A DNA stretch of 64,000 nucleotides from Micromonospora sp. WMMA1363 (GTDB lineage Bacteria; Actinomycetota; Actinomycetes; Mycobacteriales; Micromonosporaceae), in the NCBI RefSeq assembly GCF_030345795.1, contig NZ_JAUALB010000001.1, forward strand, positions 4,890,001-4,954,000, written 5' to 3'. Below are positions 18,181 through 27,704 of this stretch, piece after piece (position 1 is the stretch's first letter; the number at the start of each line of letters is the position of its first letter). A model generated the notes under the pieces. That model saw nothing but the letters and a program-made list of their open reading frames with translations. It did no database searches and had not been told where the DNA came from. The translations under genes and the position numbers were made by a program.

Positions 18181-19152
18181 TCAGGCGCGGCGGAGCCAGA
18201 AGGTCAGACCGAGCTGGTCGTCGGTGAACGGTTGCACGTCGGCCCAGTCCGGGTCGCCCTCGGCCCAGTCGGTCGCGAGCACCTCCTCGGCGACGATGTC
18301 GCGATGCTCGGCGAGGGCCAGGACCACCTCCTCGCGGCTCGACCGGTAGCGCAGCCGGATCCGGTCGGTCACCGCCAGGCCGCCGCCCTTGCGGGCCTCC
18401 TGGATCAGCCGGACGGCCTCCCGGGCCACGCCGGCCCGGCGCAACCGTGGGGTGAGGCCGAGGTCGAGCGCCAGCGTCGCGCCCGCATCGCCGGCCACCG
18501 CCCAGCCCGCCCGGGGCCTCTCGGTGACCACGACCTCGTCGGGCCCGAACGCCACCGGCTCGCCGTCCACCACGATCGTGGCCGTACCGGTCTCCCGGAG
18601 GGCATCTTTGAGCCTCGCCGCGTCGGCGGCGGCGATGGCCGCGGCCACCTGCTGCACCGCCTGGCCGAACCGTGGGCCCAGAGTCCGGAAGTTCGCCTTC
18701 GCGGTGGTGTCGACCAGGGAGCGGTCCGCCCCGCCGAGCGCGGTGACCGACCCGACGTTCAGCTCCGCCGCGACCTCCGCCAGCAGGTCCACCGGAAGCT
18801 CCGCGAAGCCGGGCGCCGCGGCGAGGGCCCGGGACAGCGGCTGGCGGACCTTCACCCCGGAATCGGCGCGGGCGGCCCGGCCCAGCTCGACCAGCCGCCG
18901 GGCGAGTGCCATCCGCGCCGACAGCGCGTGATCCACCAGCGCCTCGTCGGCGACCGGGTACGGCGCCAGGTGCACGGACGACGCGGTGCCCGGGGTCACC
19001 GGCACCACCAGGTCCTGCCAGACCCGTTCGGCGATGAACGGAGTGAGCGGCGCCAGCAGCAGGGTGAGGGTGGACAGCGTCTCGTGCAGGGTGGCCAGTG
19101 CCGCCCGGTCGCCCCGCCAGAACCGCCGTCGGCTGCGCCGGACGGCCGTCGC
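18181..19152 (-). pseudogene. C-terminal fragment of isoleucyl-tRNA synthetase
   Basis: The translated frame matches only the tRNA-anticodon-binding and C-terminal part of IleRS. It begins at VRRSRRRFWRGDRAALATLHE, runs through LLAPLTPFIAERVWQDLV, DSGVKVRQPLSRALA and ELNVGS, and ends ...LTFWLRRA. The catalytic core (HIGH and KMSKS) is absent, and an in-frame stop lies five codons upstream of the homology. The fragment starts immediately after the stop of the YccF gene. A GTG at 19008 could express a 275-residue piece, but it could not aminoacylate tRNA. Most likely a relic of a second ileS or of a rearrangement. Confidence 0.85.
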
Positions 19153-19533
19153 TCAGGGGATGTCCACGACTTCACGTCCGAGCGGCCAGAACGCCGCCGG
19201 GACGAGCTTGAAGTTGGCGATGCCGAACGGAATGCCGATGATTGTGACGCAGAGTGTGATGCCGGCGAGGATGTGGGACAGCGCCAGCCACCAGCCGGCC
19301 AGCACCACCCACAGGATGTTGGCCAGTCCGGAGGCTACGCCAGCGCCGGGCTTGGGCACGAGGGTTCGACCGAATGGCCACAGTGAGTAGCCGGCGAGGC
19401 GCAGCGACGCGACGCCGAACGGGATCGTGACGACCAGGGCGAAGCAGATCAGCGCGGCGACGCCGTACCCGATCGCGAGGACGAGGCCACCACCGAAGAC
19501 GAGCCACAGCACGTTGAGGACGAAGCGGATCAC
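19153..19533 (-). CDS. YccF-family inner-membrane protein
   Basis: A membrane protein of 126 residues with two copies of the YccF motif: IPFGVASLRLAGYSLWPFGR and IPFGIANFKLVPAAFWPLGR. Each is preceded by hydrophobic helices (VLNVLWLVFGGGL; GLANILWVVLAGWWLALSHIL). The duplicated WPFGR/WPLGR ending is diagnostic. Start GTG 19533 (VIRFVLNVLW) gives the standard family length; ribosome signal GAAGAG is very close. Function in cells unknown. Its stop abuts the IleRS fragment. Confidence 0.88.
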   Translation of the reverse strand: MIRFVLNVLWLVFGGGLVLAIGYGVAALICFALVVTIPFGVASLRLAGYSLWPFGRTLVPKPGAGVASGLANILWVVLAGWWLALSHILAGITLCVTIIGIPFGIANFKLVPAAFWPLGREVVDIP

Positions 19534-19633
19534 CTCTTCAGCATGACCGCTGCGCGCCACCCGAGCCCGCCGCCGACCGTGACCGCCCCGCCGCCGGTGG
19601 TGGTCGGCGGGGCCCGACGTGCCCGGCCGGGGC

Positions 19634-20692
19634 TCAGCAGTACAGGTTGGCCCCGGCGGGTACGCCGAGGATTCCGACGAACTGCTGGTACCGGCTGACA
19701 CGGCTCTGCACCTGCGCGGGGTTGCCGCCGTTGCACTCGATCGCACCGTTGATGCTGCGAATGGTCTCACCGAACCCGGCACCGTTGACCATCGCGCTGT
19801 GCGCCGTCATCCAGCCGGGTCCGTTCTGGGTCATCCAATACCAGATGGCGGTCTTCCAGGCCACTGCGGCGTCGTTCTCGACCAGCCAGGGGTTGGTCAG
19901 CAGGGGCAGTCCGAGAGCGTTGCCGGCCGCGTTGTAGTTGAAGTTCCAGCTGAGCTGGATCGGCCCGCGTCCGTAGTAGGCGGCCTGGCCGGCGGGGCAA
20001 CCGTAGGGCTGGCCGGGGTCGCAGTAGTGCGGGTAGTTCGCCGGGTTCTGCTCGACGATGTGGACCAGTCCGCCTGTCTCGTGGTGCACGTTCGCCAGGA
20101 AGGCCGCGGCCTCCTGCCGCTGCACGGTGGTGCTGCCGGTCTTTGTGAACGCCGGGTAGGCGGAGAGGGCGGCGACCAGCCCGGAGTAGGTGTAGAAGGA
20201 GTTCCGGCCCGGGAACATCTGGTTGAACTGCGGCTCGGTGACCACGAAGCCATCCGGGTTGGTGGGCGGGCTGCCGCAGCTGTACGGGTCCCAGTACCAG
20301 GTGCTGATGGTCGGGTCGTAGCCCGGGTTGCCGTGCTCGGCGATGTAGTACTGGCCGTTGGTGTAGCGCACGATGCTGCCGGCGGGGTACCAGGTGCCGG
20401 CGACCCAGTTCGGGTGGTCGCAGGTTCCGCCCGGGGGCGGTGTGGAGCCGTCGCAGGCGCCGAGGTCCTGCCAGACGCCGCTGGTTCCGGGCGGCGCCTC
20501 GTTCTGCGTCCACCACTTCGCCTGGTAGTTGCGGCCGTTGTGGGAGACCTGCATGCCTCCGGTGTAGACGGCTGAGGACCGCCACGGCGTCGCGCAGGTC
20601 GCGGCGGAGGCCGCCGTCGACGGGATGATCGCCACCAGCGCGCCGGCGATGGTCAACCCCGCCAGCGCGACCAGGGCGCGCAGTCTCGACAT
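19634..20692 (-). CDS. Secreted GH19 chitinase with N-terminal carbohydrate-binding domains
   Basis: Extracellular chitinase of 352 residues: signal peptide (LVALAGLTIAGALVAII...ASAA), then two CBM5/12-like chitin-binding modules (SAVYTGGMQVSHNGRNYQAKWWT and VAGTWYPAGSIVRYTNGQYYIAE), then a glycoside hydrolase 19 domain. GH19 catalytic and substrate signatures are visible: FLANVHHETGGL, YYGRGPIQLSWNFNY and the C-terminal INGAIECNGG. It cleaves beta-1,4-linked GlcNAc polymers. ATG 20692 has a good GAAGGAG site. An AT-rich stretch at 20755-20800 is the likely promoter; I saw no clear DasR-type operator. Confidence 0.94.
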   Translation of the reverse strand: MSRLRALVALAGLTIAGALVAIIPSTAASAATCATPWRSSAVYTGGMQVSHNGRNYQAKWWTQNEAPPGTSGVWQDLGACDGSTPPPGGTCDHPNWVAGTWYPAGSIVRYTNGQYYIAEHGNPGYDPTISTWYWDPYSCGSPPTNPDGFVVTEPQFNQMFPGRNSFYTYSGLVAALSAYPAFTKTGSTTVQRQEAAAFLANVHHETGGLVHIVEQNPANYPHYCDPGQPYGCPAGQAAYYGRGPIQLSWNFNYNAAGNALGLPLLTNPWLVENDAAVAWKTAIWYWMTQNGPGWMTAHSAMVNGAGFGETIRSINGAIECNGGNPAQVQSRVSRYQQFVGILGVPAGANLYC

Positions 20693-20979
20693 GTGTTCAC
20701 TCCTTCCCGAATATCCGTTGGGCCGACGGCGTCCGTCGCGCATCGACAGCACTCACTGTAACACTACTGTTCACAAACTTTAATATTAATTCGGCGCCGA
20801 CTTCCGGTGGTCGATCACTCAGCTAGCGGAGTGCTCACCGCATGACCAATCGACATATTACGATTTACTTACCTGAATGCGGAGAAGGCTGATTACTTCC
20901 GTTCGATCCGCTTTCCTGGGCCTGGCGACCCTGCGCTGTCGCCACGTGCTGGAGCCCCCGACCCAGGAAGTAGGACGCC
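20693..20979. promoter_or_regulatory. Divergent AT-rich promoter region
   Basis: An intergenic stretch between the chitinase (minus) and adenylation-enzyme (plus) genes, with unusually AT-rich segments for this genome (around 20755-20800 and 20845-20875). It must contain both promoters; no operator is clear by eye. Confidence 0.5.
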
Positions 20980-22626
20980 ATGCAGCGCACATCCACCCCG
21001 CCGGCGGGTAAGACCGCCACCCTGAACCGGCCCCCCAGCCGCCCGGACGCGTCCGACGCGCCCGCAGCCATCCGGATGTCAGATCCGCTGGCGACGTTGT
21101 CGCCCCGCGACCGCGAGCTGTTCCTACGCTTCGGCCACGGTCCCACCCAAACCGTCGAGCGGTCCCACATCCACCACGCCTTCGAACACTGGGCCACGAT
21201 CACCCCCGATGCCGTCGCCGTCGAGCATGGCGACATGACGCTCACCTACCGCGAGCTGGACCGGCGGGCGGACCAACTGGCGGCCCGGCTCGCGGCGTGC
21301 GGTGTCCGCCCCGGCGACCGGGTCGCGCTGTTCGTCCGACGGTCGATCCCCATGGTGGTCGGCCTGATCGCGGCATTGAAGGTCGGCGCGGCCTACGTGC
21401 CGCAGCATGTCGACTCCGTCCCCGCGGCCCAACTGCAACACGTCATCCGGGCCGCCGGCATCCGCGTCATCATGACGCTCACCGACGTGGCGGATCTCGT
21501 TCCCGTTCCGGACGGCCACACCGCGATCTTCCTCGACGAGACGATGGCGGAGCCAACCGATGCCACCGCCGGCCGGTTCAGCCCGGCCACGCCGCTGCGG
21601 CCCGACGATCCCTGCTACGTGCTGTTCACCTCCGGCAGCACCGGCCGGCCCAACGGGGTGGCGGTGACGCACCGCAACGTCTGCAACATCCTGCTGACCT
21701 CGCCGGGCAATCTCGGCATCCGGCCGGGATGGACGGTCGGCCAGATCCTCAACATCGCCTTCGACATGGCCGCCTGGGAGATCCTGGGTGCGCTCAGCCA
21801 CGGTGCCACGCTGGTCATCCGCGGCTCGGACATCGCCGAGACGATGGCCCACGTCGATGTCATCATCGCGACCCCCACCGTGCTCAGCCGCACCGACCCG
21901 CAGCGGTGCGAACGGGCCAAGGTCGTGGCGGTCGCCGGCGAGCCCTGCCCCCGCTCCCTCGCGGACGCGTGGTCCGCGGTCTGCGCCTTCTACAACGCCT
22001 GCGGTCCGACCGAGACCACCATCGTCAACACGATGAGCCGCCACCACCCGTCCGCGGAACGACTGACCATCGGCAGGCCGACACCCAACAACACCGTCTA
22101 CGTGCTCGACGCCGACCGGCGACCGTGCCCGATCGGTGAGGTCGGCGAGATGTGGGCCGGTGGCGACTGTGTCTCGGCGGGATACCTGAACGACGGCCAG
22201 CTCACCGCCGAGCGGTACGTCCCCGACCCGTTCCTGGGCGGCGGGCGCCTCATGTTCCGCACCCGTGACCTGGGCCGGTGGACCCCCGGCGGCGAGTTGG
22301 AACACTTCGGGCGGACGGACGACCAGGTCAAGGTCCGCGGCTTCCGGGTGGAGTTGGACGCCGTCTCCGCGATCCTGGAAGCCGTACCCGGCTGCACCCG
22401 GGCGGTGACCGTCAAGCTCGACGACCGCACCCTCGTCTCGTTCGTCGCACCCGCGCAGGTGGATCCGGACCTGGCCCGGATGGCCGTGTCCGAGGCACTG
22501 CCCTACTATTGCGTGCCCGAGACCGTCCACGCCCTGCCGGAACTCCCGGTGACCAGCCGGGGGAAGCTCGACAAGCGGGCGCTGCTCCAGCTCGCCGCCG
22601 ACGCGAAGCGGGGGGTGGCGCGATGA
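20980..22626 (+). CDS. Stand-alone NRPS-type adenylation enzyme
   Basis: An adenylate-forming enzyme of 548 residues resembling NRPS adenylation domains but without a carrier-protein domain. Core motifs: LFTSGSTGRPNGVAVTHRN (A3, about residues 214-232), YNACGPTETT (A5, about 337), RTRDLGRW (A7), FGRTDDQVKVRGFRVEL (A8) and SRGKLDKRAL (A10, catalytic Lys about 529). The first 30 residues are Pro-rich linker-like. It should activate an amino or carboxylic acid with ATP; substrate unknown. ATG 20980 has AGGAAG upstream. Its stop overlaps the next gene's ATG (ATGA), so the two products are made together. Confidence 0.87.
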   Translation: MQRTSTPPAGKTATLNRPPSRPDASDAPAAIRMSDPLATLSPRDRELFLRFGHGPTQTVERSHIHHAFEHWATITPDAVAVEHGDMTLTYRELDRRADQLAARLAACGVRPGDRVALFVRRSIPMVVGLIAALKVGAAYVPQHVDSVPAAQLQHVIRAAGIRVIMTLTDVADLVPVPDGHTAIFLDETMAEPTDATAGRFSPATPLRPDDPCYVLFTSGSTGRPNGVAVTHRNVCNILLTSPGNLGIRPGWTVGQILNIAFDMAAWEILGALSHGATLVIRGSDIAETMAHVDVIIATPTVLSRTDPQRCERAKVVAVAGEPCPRSLADAWSAVCAFYNACGPTETTIVNTMSRHHPSAERLTIGRPTPNNTVYVLDADRRPCPIGEVGEMWAGGDCVSAGYLNDGQLTAERYVPDPFLGGGRLMFRTRDLGRWTPGGELEHFGRTDDQVKVRGFRVELDAVSAILEAVPGCTRAVTVKLDDRTLVSFVAPAQVDPDLARMAVSEALPYYCVPETVHALPELPVTSRGKLDKRALLQLAADAKRGVAR

Positions 22627-24011
22627 CGACGACCCCGCTGAGCGAACGCCCGTCGACGCAGACCGCGGTTGCGTCCGCCGGCACGTTGCGCACCGAACCG
22701 GCCGGCGAGCCGCCGCGTCCGCCGCTGCCCCGGCGGATCTTCAAGCATCCGGCGCTGATGCACTACAACCGGCTCGTCGCGCTCGTCCTCGCCGTGAACC
22801 TGGCCGTGGGCTGGTACGGGTTCGGCGCCACCTGGTGGTCGGGCCCCGAACTGCCGACCTCCCGGCTGGCCGAACTGGCGCTGATCAACTTCACGCTCGC
22901 CATCGTCGTCCGGCAGCAGTACGTCATCAACCTGTTCTTCTGGCTGGCCACCCGAGCACGTACGAGTTGGCCGCTACGGCTCAGGTGGACGCTCGGGAAG
23001 GTCTACCACTTCGGCGGACTGCACGTCGGCGGCGCGCTCGCCGGGACCCTGTGGTTCCTCGCGTTCACCGCGACGGCCACCGTCGCGGCAACCCGGTCCA
23101 CCCCGGACACGTCCACCACGCTGGTCGTGTCGTACCTACTGGTCGTCCTGCTCCTGACCGTGTGCGGGACCGCGATGCCGCCGCTGCGCGCCCGCTACCA
23201 CAATCTCTTCGAGCGCGTCCACCGGTTCGGCGGCTGGCTGGCCCTGGTGCTGTTCTGGGCGCTGACGGTCCTGCTGGTGGAGGCGGACCGCGCTGCCCGC
23301 CCGCTCGCCGCCGCGCTGCTCGCCGAGCCGGACGTCTGGGCACTGACACTGATCACGTTCAGCGTCACGCTGCCGTGGCTGCGGCTGCGGAAGGTTCCCG
23401 TGACCGTCGAACGGCCGTCGACGCACGTCGCGCTGGTGCGGCTCGAACGGCGAAAGGCTCCCTTCGCCGGCTCCTCCACCGCGGTCAGCCGCAGCCCGCT
23501 GCTGGAGTGGCACTCGTTCGCCAATGTCCCCGCCCCCGGAGAGCGGAGCTTCCGGATCACCATATCCCGGGCGGGCGACTGGACCGGCGCCTTCGTCGAC
23601 GACCCACCGTCCCACGTGTGGGTCAAGGGAATCACCACCGCCGGAGTGGCCAACATCGAGACCCTCTTCACCAAGGTGGTGTACGTCGCCACCGGTAGCG
23701 GCATCGGGCCGGTGCTGCCCCACCTGCTGGCCGACGAGGTTCCCTCCCACCTGGTCTGGGTCGTCCGTAGCCCCCGGGTCACCTACGGCGACACGCTGGT
23801 GGACGAGATCCTTGCCGCCCGGCCGGGCGCGACGATCTGGGACACCGCCACCGACGGCAAGCCCGACATGGTCGCCCTGGCGGACGAGGCCTGTCGCGAA
23901 CACGGCGCCGAGGCCGTCATCTGCATTTCCAACAAGAAGCTGACCTGGCAGGTCGTCCGCGGTCTGGAGGAGCGGGGCATCCCCGCCTACGGCGCCATCT
24001 GGGACTCCTGA
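22623..24011 (+). CDS. Membrane flavoprotein reductase-like protein (TmpA-like)
   Basis: A 462-residue protein with about six transmembrane helices in residues 50-255 and a cytosolic ferredoxin-reductase-like C-terminus. Paired histidines in [10 protein letters not shown] and [14 protein letters not shown] could bind haem, as in ferric reductase membrane domains. The C-terminal part contains [14 protein letters not shown] and the nucleotide-binding [18 protein letters not shown] (about 350-367). The layout recalls the fungal TmpA membrane flavoproteins, which are associated with adenylation-type enzymes; this comparison is from memory. Translationally coupled to the adenylation gene, so it probably acts on the same pathway as a membrane redox partner. 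Confidence 0.75.
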   Translation: MTTTPLSERPSTQTAVASAGTLRTEPAGEPPRPPLPRRIFKHPALMHYNRLVALVLAVNLAVGWYGFGATWWSGPELPTSRLAELALINFTLAIVVRQQYVINLFFWLATRARTSWPLRLRWTLGKVYHFGGLHVGGALAGTLWFLAFTATATVAATRSTPDTSTTLVVSYLLVVLLLTVCGTAMPPLRARYHNLFERVHRFGGWLALVLFWALTVLLVEADRAARPLAAALLAEPDVWALTLITFSVTLPWLRLRKVPVTVERPSTHVALVRLERRKAPFAGSSTAVSRSPLLEWHSFANVPAPGERSFRITISRAGDWTGAFVDDPPSHVWVKGITTAGVANIETLFTKVVYVATGSGIGPVLPHLLADEVPSHLVWVVRSPRVTYGDTLVDEILAARPGATIWDTATDGKPDMVALADEACREHGAEAVICISNKKLTWQVVRGLEERGIPAYGAIWDS

Positions 24012-24031
24012 CGAAGCGAGGGAGAAACACC

Positions 24032-24796
24032 GTGAATCTGATCGTGGAGCGGACCGACCGGGTGGTCACCGTGCGACTGAACCGGCCCGCCGCCCGTAAC
24101 GCCCTGAACACAGAACTGATGACCGACCTGCTGGCCGCGCTGCAACCCCTCGACCGGGACCCCGGCGTCGGGTGTTTCGTCATCACCGGCTCGGACCAGG
24201 TCTTCGCGGCGGGTGCCGACATCCGGGAGATGGCGGCGAAGTCCGCCGTGGACATGGTGGTCGAGGACTTCTTCGCCGGCTGGGAGGCGTTCACCGCCCT
24301 GCGCACCCCCACCATCGCCGCCGTCGCCGGTCATGCCCTCGGTGGCGGGTGCGAACTGGCCATGATGTGCGACATCGTCATCGCCGCCGACACGGCGCGC
24401 TTCGGGCAACCGGAGATCAAGCTCGGCGTGATCCCCGGCATCGGCGGCACCCAGCGGTTGACCCGGCTGGTGGGCAAGGCCAAGGCGATGGACCTGATCC
24501 TCACCGGTCGGCTGATGGGCGCCGAGGAGGCCGAGCGCAGCGGTCTGGTCGCCCGGGTGGTACCGGCCGACCGGCTGATGGCGGAGGCGCGGGCCGTCGC
24601 GACGGTGGTGGCCTCGTACGGCAAGGTGGCCACCACCGCGGCGTGCGAGGCGGTGGACCGGGCCCTGGAGACCAGCCTCCGCGAGGGCGTCCTCTTCGAG
24701 CGGCGCAGTTTCCATGCCCTGTTCGCCACCGCCGACCAGCGGGAGGGCATGCGGGCGTTCCTCGACAAACGCGCGCCGCGGTTCACCGGCCGATAG
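24032..24796 (+). CDS. Enoyl-CoA hydratase/isomerase (crotonase) family enzyme
   Basis: A crotonase-fold enzyme of 254 residues. The oxyanion-hole segment is [10 protein letters not shown] (about residues 59-68). The two active-site glutamates are in [15 protein letters not shown] (about 102-116) and [20 protein letters not shown] (about 125-144), so it looks catalytically competent as a hydratase. The C-terminal trimerisation helices are complete. GTG 24032 has GAGGGAG upstream, 20 bp after the flavoprotein gene: third gene of the operon. Acting in the same pathway as the adenylation enzyme is inference from position. Confidence 0.9.
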   Translation: MNLIVERTDRVVTVRLNRPAARNALNTELMTDLLAALQPLDRDPGVGCFVITGSDQVFAAGADIREMAAKSAVDMVVEDFFAGWEAFTALRTPTIAAVAGHALGGGCELAMMCDIVIAADTARFGQPEIKLGVIPGIGGTQRLTRLVGKAKAMDLILTGRLMGAEEAERSGLVARVVPADRLMAEARAVATVVASYGKVATTAACEAVDRALETSLREGVLFERRSFHALFATADQREGMRAFLDKRAPRFTGR

Positions 24797-25030
24797 CGCG
24801 GGCAGAGCAGGGCTGACGGGCGACGGCGGGCACGGGCTGTGTTCGCCGTCGCGCCGTGGGCTCCGGGCCTGGTGCGTGACACGGCGACGACGTCGCGGTG
24901 GGCCGGGCAGTCACCAGGTTTCGTCGCCGGGACACGGCGGTGTCGCCGGCTCCGGCGGTGACGTGCCGGCGGCCAACCCGACGATCCGTGCCGGCCGGGC
25001 CCGTCGTCCCGGCCGGGATCGGATAGCCGG

Positions 25031-26479
25031 TCACCGTCGGTCACCCCGGACAGGGTGCAGGGCGCGGCGGAGTCCGCGCAGCGCGGCGACGGCGCGCGCC
25101 GGCAACGGCCTGCCCAGGTCCGCGCGGACCTGGGCGAGGGTGGCGTTCCACGGCCCGTCGGCGTACGTCGGGTAGGCGTGCACCGTGCCCGCCACGTCCC
25201 GCGCCTTCGCGTCGCGGCGGATCGCGGCGGCCAACTCGGCGATGGACTCTCCGGCCCGGGGCGAGACGACGGTAGCGCCGAGCAGCCGGCCACCGGGGCC
25301 GATGACGAGGTGGGTGAACCCGTCGGTCCGGCCATCGGCGACCGCCCGGTCGACGTGGCCGTGCGGCAGCCGCCGCGAGCGCACCCGGTCGCCGTGGCGC
25401 AGCCGGGCCTCGGCCAGCGTCGCCCCGACGTGCGCCACCTCCGGATCGGTGAACGTCACCCACGGCACGGCGGTGTAGTCGACCCGGCGACGCAGCCCGA
25501 GCAGCGCGTTCGTCGCCGCGTAGCTGCCCTGCACCCCGGCGACGTGGGTGAACGGCAGGGTCCCGGTCACATCGCCGGCGGCGAAGATCCGTCGGTTGCT
25601 GGTGCGCAGCCGCGCATCCACCAGCACGTGTCCCCGCTCGTCGCAGCGCACGCCGGCGGTGGCCAGCCCCAGTCCGTCGGTGCGGGGCCGCCGGCCGGTG
25701 GCGACCAGGATCCGGTCGACCACGACGGTGCCGCCGCCGGCGAGGTGCAGCGTGCCGGCGTCGACGCGTTCGACGGCGGTCCCGGTCAGCACCCGTACAC
25801 CCTCGGCCCGCAGCCGCTCGGCGAGGAGCGTGCCGACCTCCGGCTCCTCCCGGACCAGCAGCCGGTCGGCCAACTCGACGAGCGTCACCTCGACGCCGAG
25901 CCGGGCGATGGCCTGGCCCAACTCGCAGCCGACCGGGCCACCGCCGAGCACCGCCACCCGCCGGGGCAGGCATTCCAGGTCCCACAGTGTCTCGTTGGTC
26001 AGCGGCGCGGCTGCGACCAGGCCGGGCAACGCCGGGACGGCCGGAGTGGAGCCGGTGGCGATCAGCGCCCACCGGAACCGCACCGTACGGTTACCCGCGT
26101 CGCCGGTCATCCGCAGGGTCGACGGGCCGGTGAACTCCGCCCGGCCGGTCTCGACGTGCGCCCCTTCCGCGCTGATCGCGGTCGGTGAGTCGACCGGCTC
26201 GATCCGGGCGATCGCCGCCCGGACGTACGCCAGCACCGCGGCATCGTCCACCTGGGCCCGCTCGGTGTGCACCCCGAACCGGCCGGCGGTGCGTACGGCG
26301 TGCGCGGCGTGCGCGGCGGCGATCAGAGACTTACTCGGCACGCAGCCCGTCCAGAGGCAGTCGCCACCGGTGCGGGCGGACTCGACGAGCAGCACCCGCG
26401 CGCCGAACCGCCCGGCGGTCTTCGCGGCCACGATTCCCGCGGTGCCACCACCGATGATCGCCAGATCCCACCCGTCCAC
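25031..26479 (-). CDS. Pyridine nucleotide-disulfide oxidoreductase (MerA/Lpd-like)
   Basis: A FAD flavoenzyme of 482 residues: FAD motif LAIIGGGTAGIVAAKTAGRFG, redox disulfide Cys41/Cys46 in GGDCLWTGCVPSK, NAD(P)H motif RVAVLGGGPVGCELGQAIARLG, second FAD contact RIFAAGDVTG and a C-terminal dimer domain. At the place where lipoamide and glutathione reductases carry the catalytic His-Pro-Thr, this protein has AYPTYADG, with Tyr replacing His. It is therefore not a standard dihydrolipoamide dehydrogenase. There is no N-terminal HMA domain and no C-terminal Cys pair, so true mercuric reductase is unlikely. Substrate unknown. Confidence 0.83.
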   Translation of the reverse strand: MDGWDLAIIGGGTAGIVAAKTAGRFGARVLLVESARTGGDCLWTGCVPSKSLIAAAHAAHAVRTAGRFGVHTERAQVDDAAVLAYVRAAIARIEPVDSPTAISAEGAHVETGRAEFTGPSTLRMTGDAGNRTVRFRWALIATGSTPAVPALPGLVAAAPLTNETLWDLECLPRRVAVLGGGPVGCELGQAIARLGVEVTLVELADRLLVREEPEVGTLLAERLRAEGVRVLTGTAVERVDAGTLHLAGGGTVVVDRILVATGRRPRTDGLGLATAGVRCDERGHVLVDARLRTSNRRIFAAGDVTGTLPFTHVAGVQGSYAATNALLGLRRRVDYTAVPWVTFTDPEVAHVGATLAEARLRHGDRVRSRRLPHGHVDRAVADGRTDGFTHLVIGPGGRLLGATVVSPRAGESIAELAAAIRRDAKARDVAGTVHAYPTYADGPWNATLAQVRADLGRPLPARAVAALRGLRRALHPVRGDRR

Positions 26480-26676
26480 CCACGCGCCCCTCGCCTGTCG
26501 GCGCCGCCGTGCGGCCGGCGCCTGTCAAGCCTGCCCGACCGCCCGTCACGACGTCCGGCTGCCGAGCCGCCCGTGCGCCGGTCGGGTGATCCTCCTGATG
26601 GTGTCCCGGCCGGTGGCCCGGCACGGCGGCGACGAGCGGGATCCGCCCCGGGGGTACGGCTCCGACCGTCCGCCGG

Positions 26677-27153
26677 TCACACGCGGCTGGTCGCCCGCCG
26701 GGCCCGGCCCCCGACCAGACCGTAGGCCAGGCCCAGCAGCGCTCCGAACACGAGGTGACCGCCGAGGCTGCGCTGTGCACCGGCGGTCAGCTGGAAAATC
26801 ATCTCGTTCATGCCCAGCCAGGCCGGCATGACCAGCAACGCGCCGAGGAGCCACCACGCCAGGCCGTAGGCCAGCCCGATTCCCAGGGCGGCGGGCGGGC
26901 TGCCCGTCCATCGGCCGAGCAGCACGGCGAACACCGCGCCCGACAGGGCGGAGATGGTCAGGTGGACCAGCCACCCGACCGCGACGGACTCGCTGCCGAC
27001 CAGCATCGCCACCATCGCCACCATCGGCAGCATGTCCCACGCCTGCATCGTGAGACCGAAGACGAGGCCGCCGACCAGGCCGCCGACGACACCCGCGACC
27101 AGGCGGTGGGAGAGCGCGACGGTACCTGCGGTGGTGTGAGCGGTCGTCATCAT
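26677..27153 (-). CDS. Four-helix membrane protein, unknown
   Basis: A 158-residue very hydrophobic protein with about four transmembrane helices. Gly-rich packing motifs include RLVAGVVGGLVGGLVFGLTMQ and GHLVFGALLGLAYGLVGGRAR. The pattern resembles small actinobacterial membrane proteins with an internal duplication. A strong AAGGAGGAG ribosome site precedes ATG 27153/27150. Function unknown. Confidence 0.7.
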   Translation of the reverse strand: MMTTAHTTAGTVALSHRLVAGVVGGLVGGLVFGLTMQAWDMLPMVAMVAMLVGSESVAVGWLVHLTISALSGAVFAVLLGRWTGSPPAALGIGLAYGLAWWLLGALLVMPAWLGMNEMIFQLTAGAQRSLGGHLVFGALLGLAYGLVGGRARRATSRV

Positions 27154-27167
27154 GCTGCTCCTCCTTT

Positions 27168-27512
27168 GTGACCGGCGGTGCCCGCCGGTTACGCCTCCGG
27201 TGTCCCGCCGGGAAGGTGGACGCCCTCACCGGCGCGGGACGCGCGGAGGCCAGCGTTGATTGCCGGCCCGACCTGGGTGCGGCCGGGTACGCCTACCGGG
27301 ACGACACCGGCGGGCGTCTGCTCATTTGTCTCAGCGACCGACCGTTTCCCGTCCCCGAGCGAACCGAAGCTCCGATCGGGACCCGGGGCGCCGGCCTGAT
27401 GCGACTCCGCGGCGTTGTCGTCCTCTGCTCACGCAGCCCGCACACCGCCCTCGTGCTCGGCGCGGACGAGAGCCTCGTCCGGCAGGCCGCTACCGCCCTC
27501 GACCTGATCTGA
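27168..27512 (+). CDS. Hypothetical protein, weak support
   Basis: An open frame of 114 codons from GTG 27168, ending ...GADESLVRQAATALDLI. The C-terminal part (GRLLICLSDRPFPVPE; GVVVLCSRSPHTALVLG) looks protein-like, with strand and helix alternation. However, the start overlaps the leader of the divergent membrane-protein gene and has no ribosome site. An internal start would give a shorter protein. No family recognised. Confidence 0.35.
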   Translation: MTGGARRLRLRCPAGKVDALTGAGRAEASVDCRPDLGAAGYAYRDDTGGRLLICLSDRPFPVPERTEAPIGTRGAGLMRLRGVVVLCSRSPHTALVLGADESLVRQAATALDLI

Positions 27513-27704
27513 GCGCTGACCCCCGGCTCTTGGGTGCGCGCCGCTGCGGGCGCTGTGATCTCGCGGGTCGGCCTCGGGATCACCGCCGCGGCCAGGCTCC
27601 CAGCGTTCCGATCGAGTCCGCCGGGGTGGAACGCCGTCGGGTGGTTGTTTCCGATGTTGGCCGAGTCCGGGTTCCGGGACCGAGTCCGCCGTTAGCGTCT
27701 GCTC

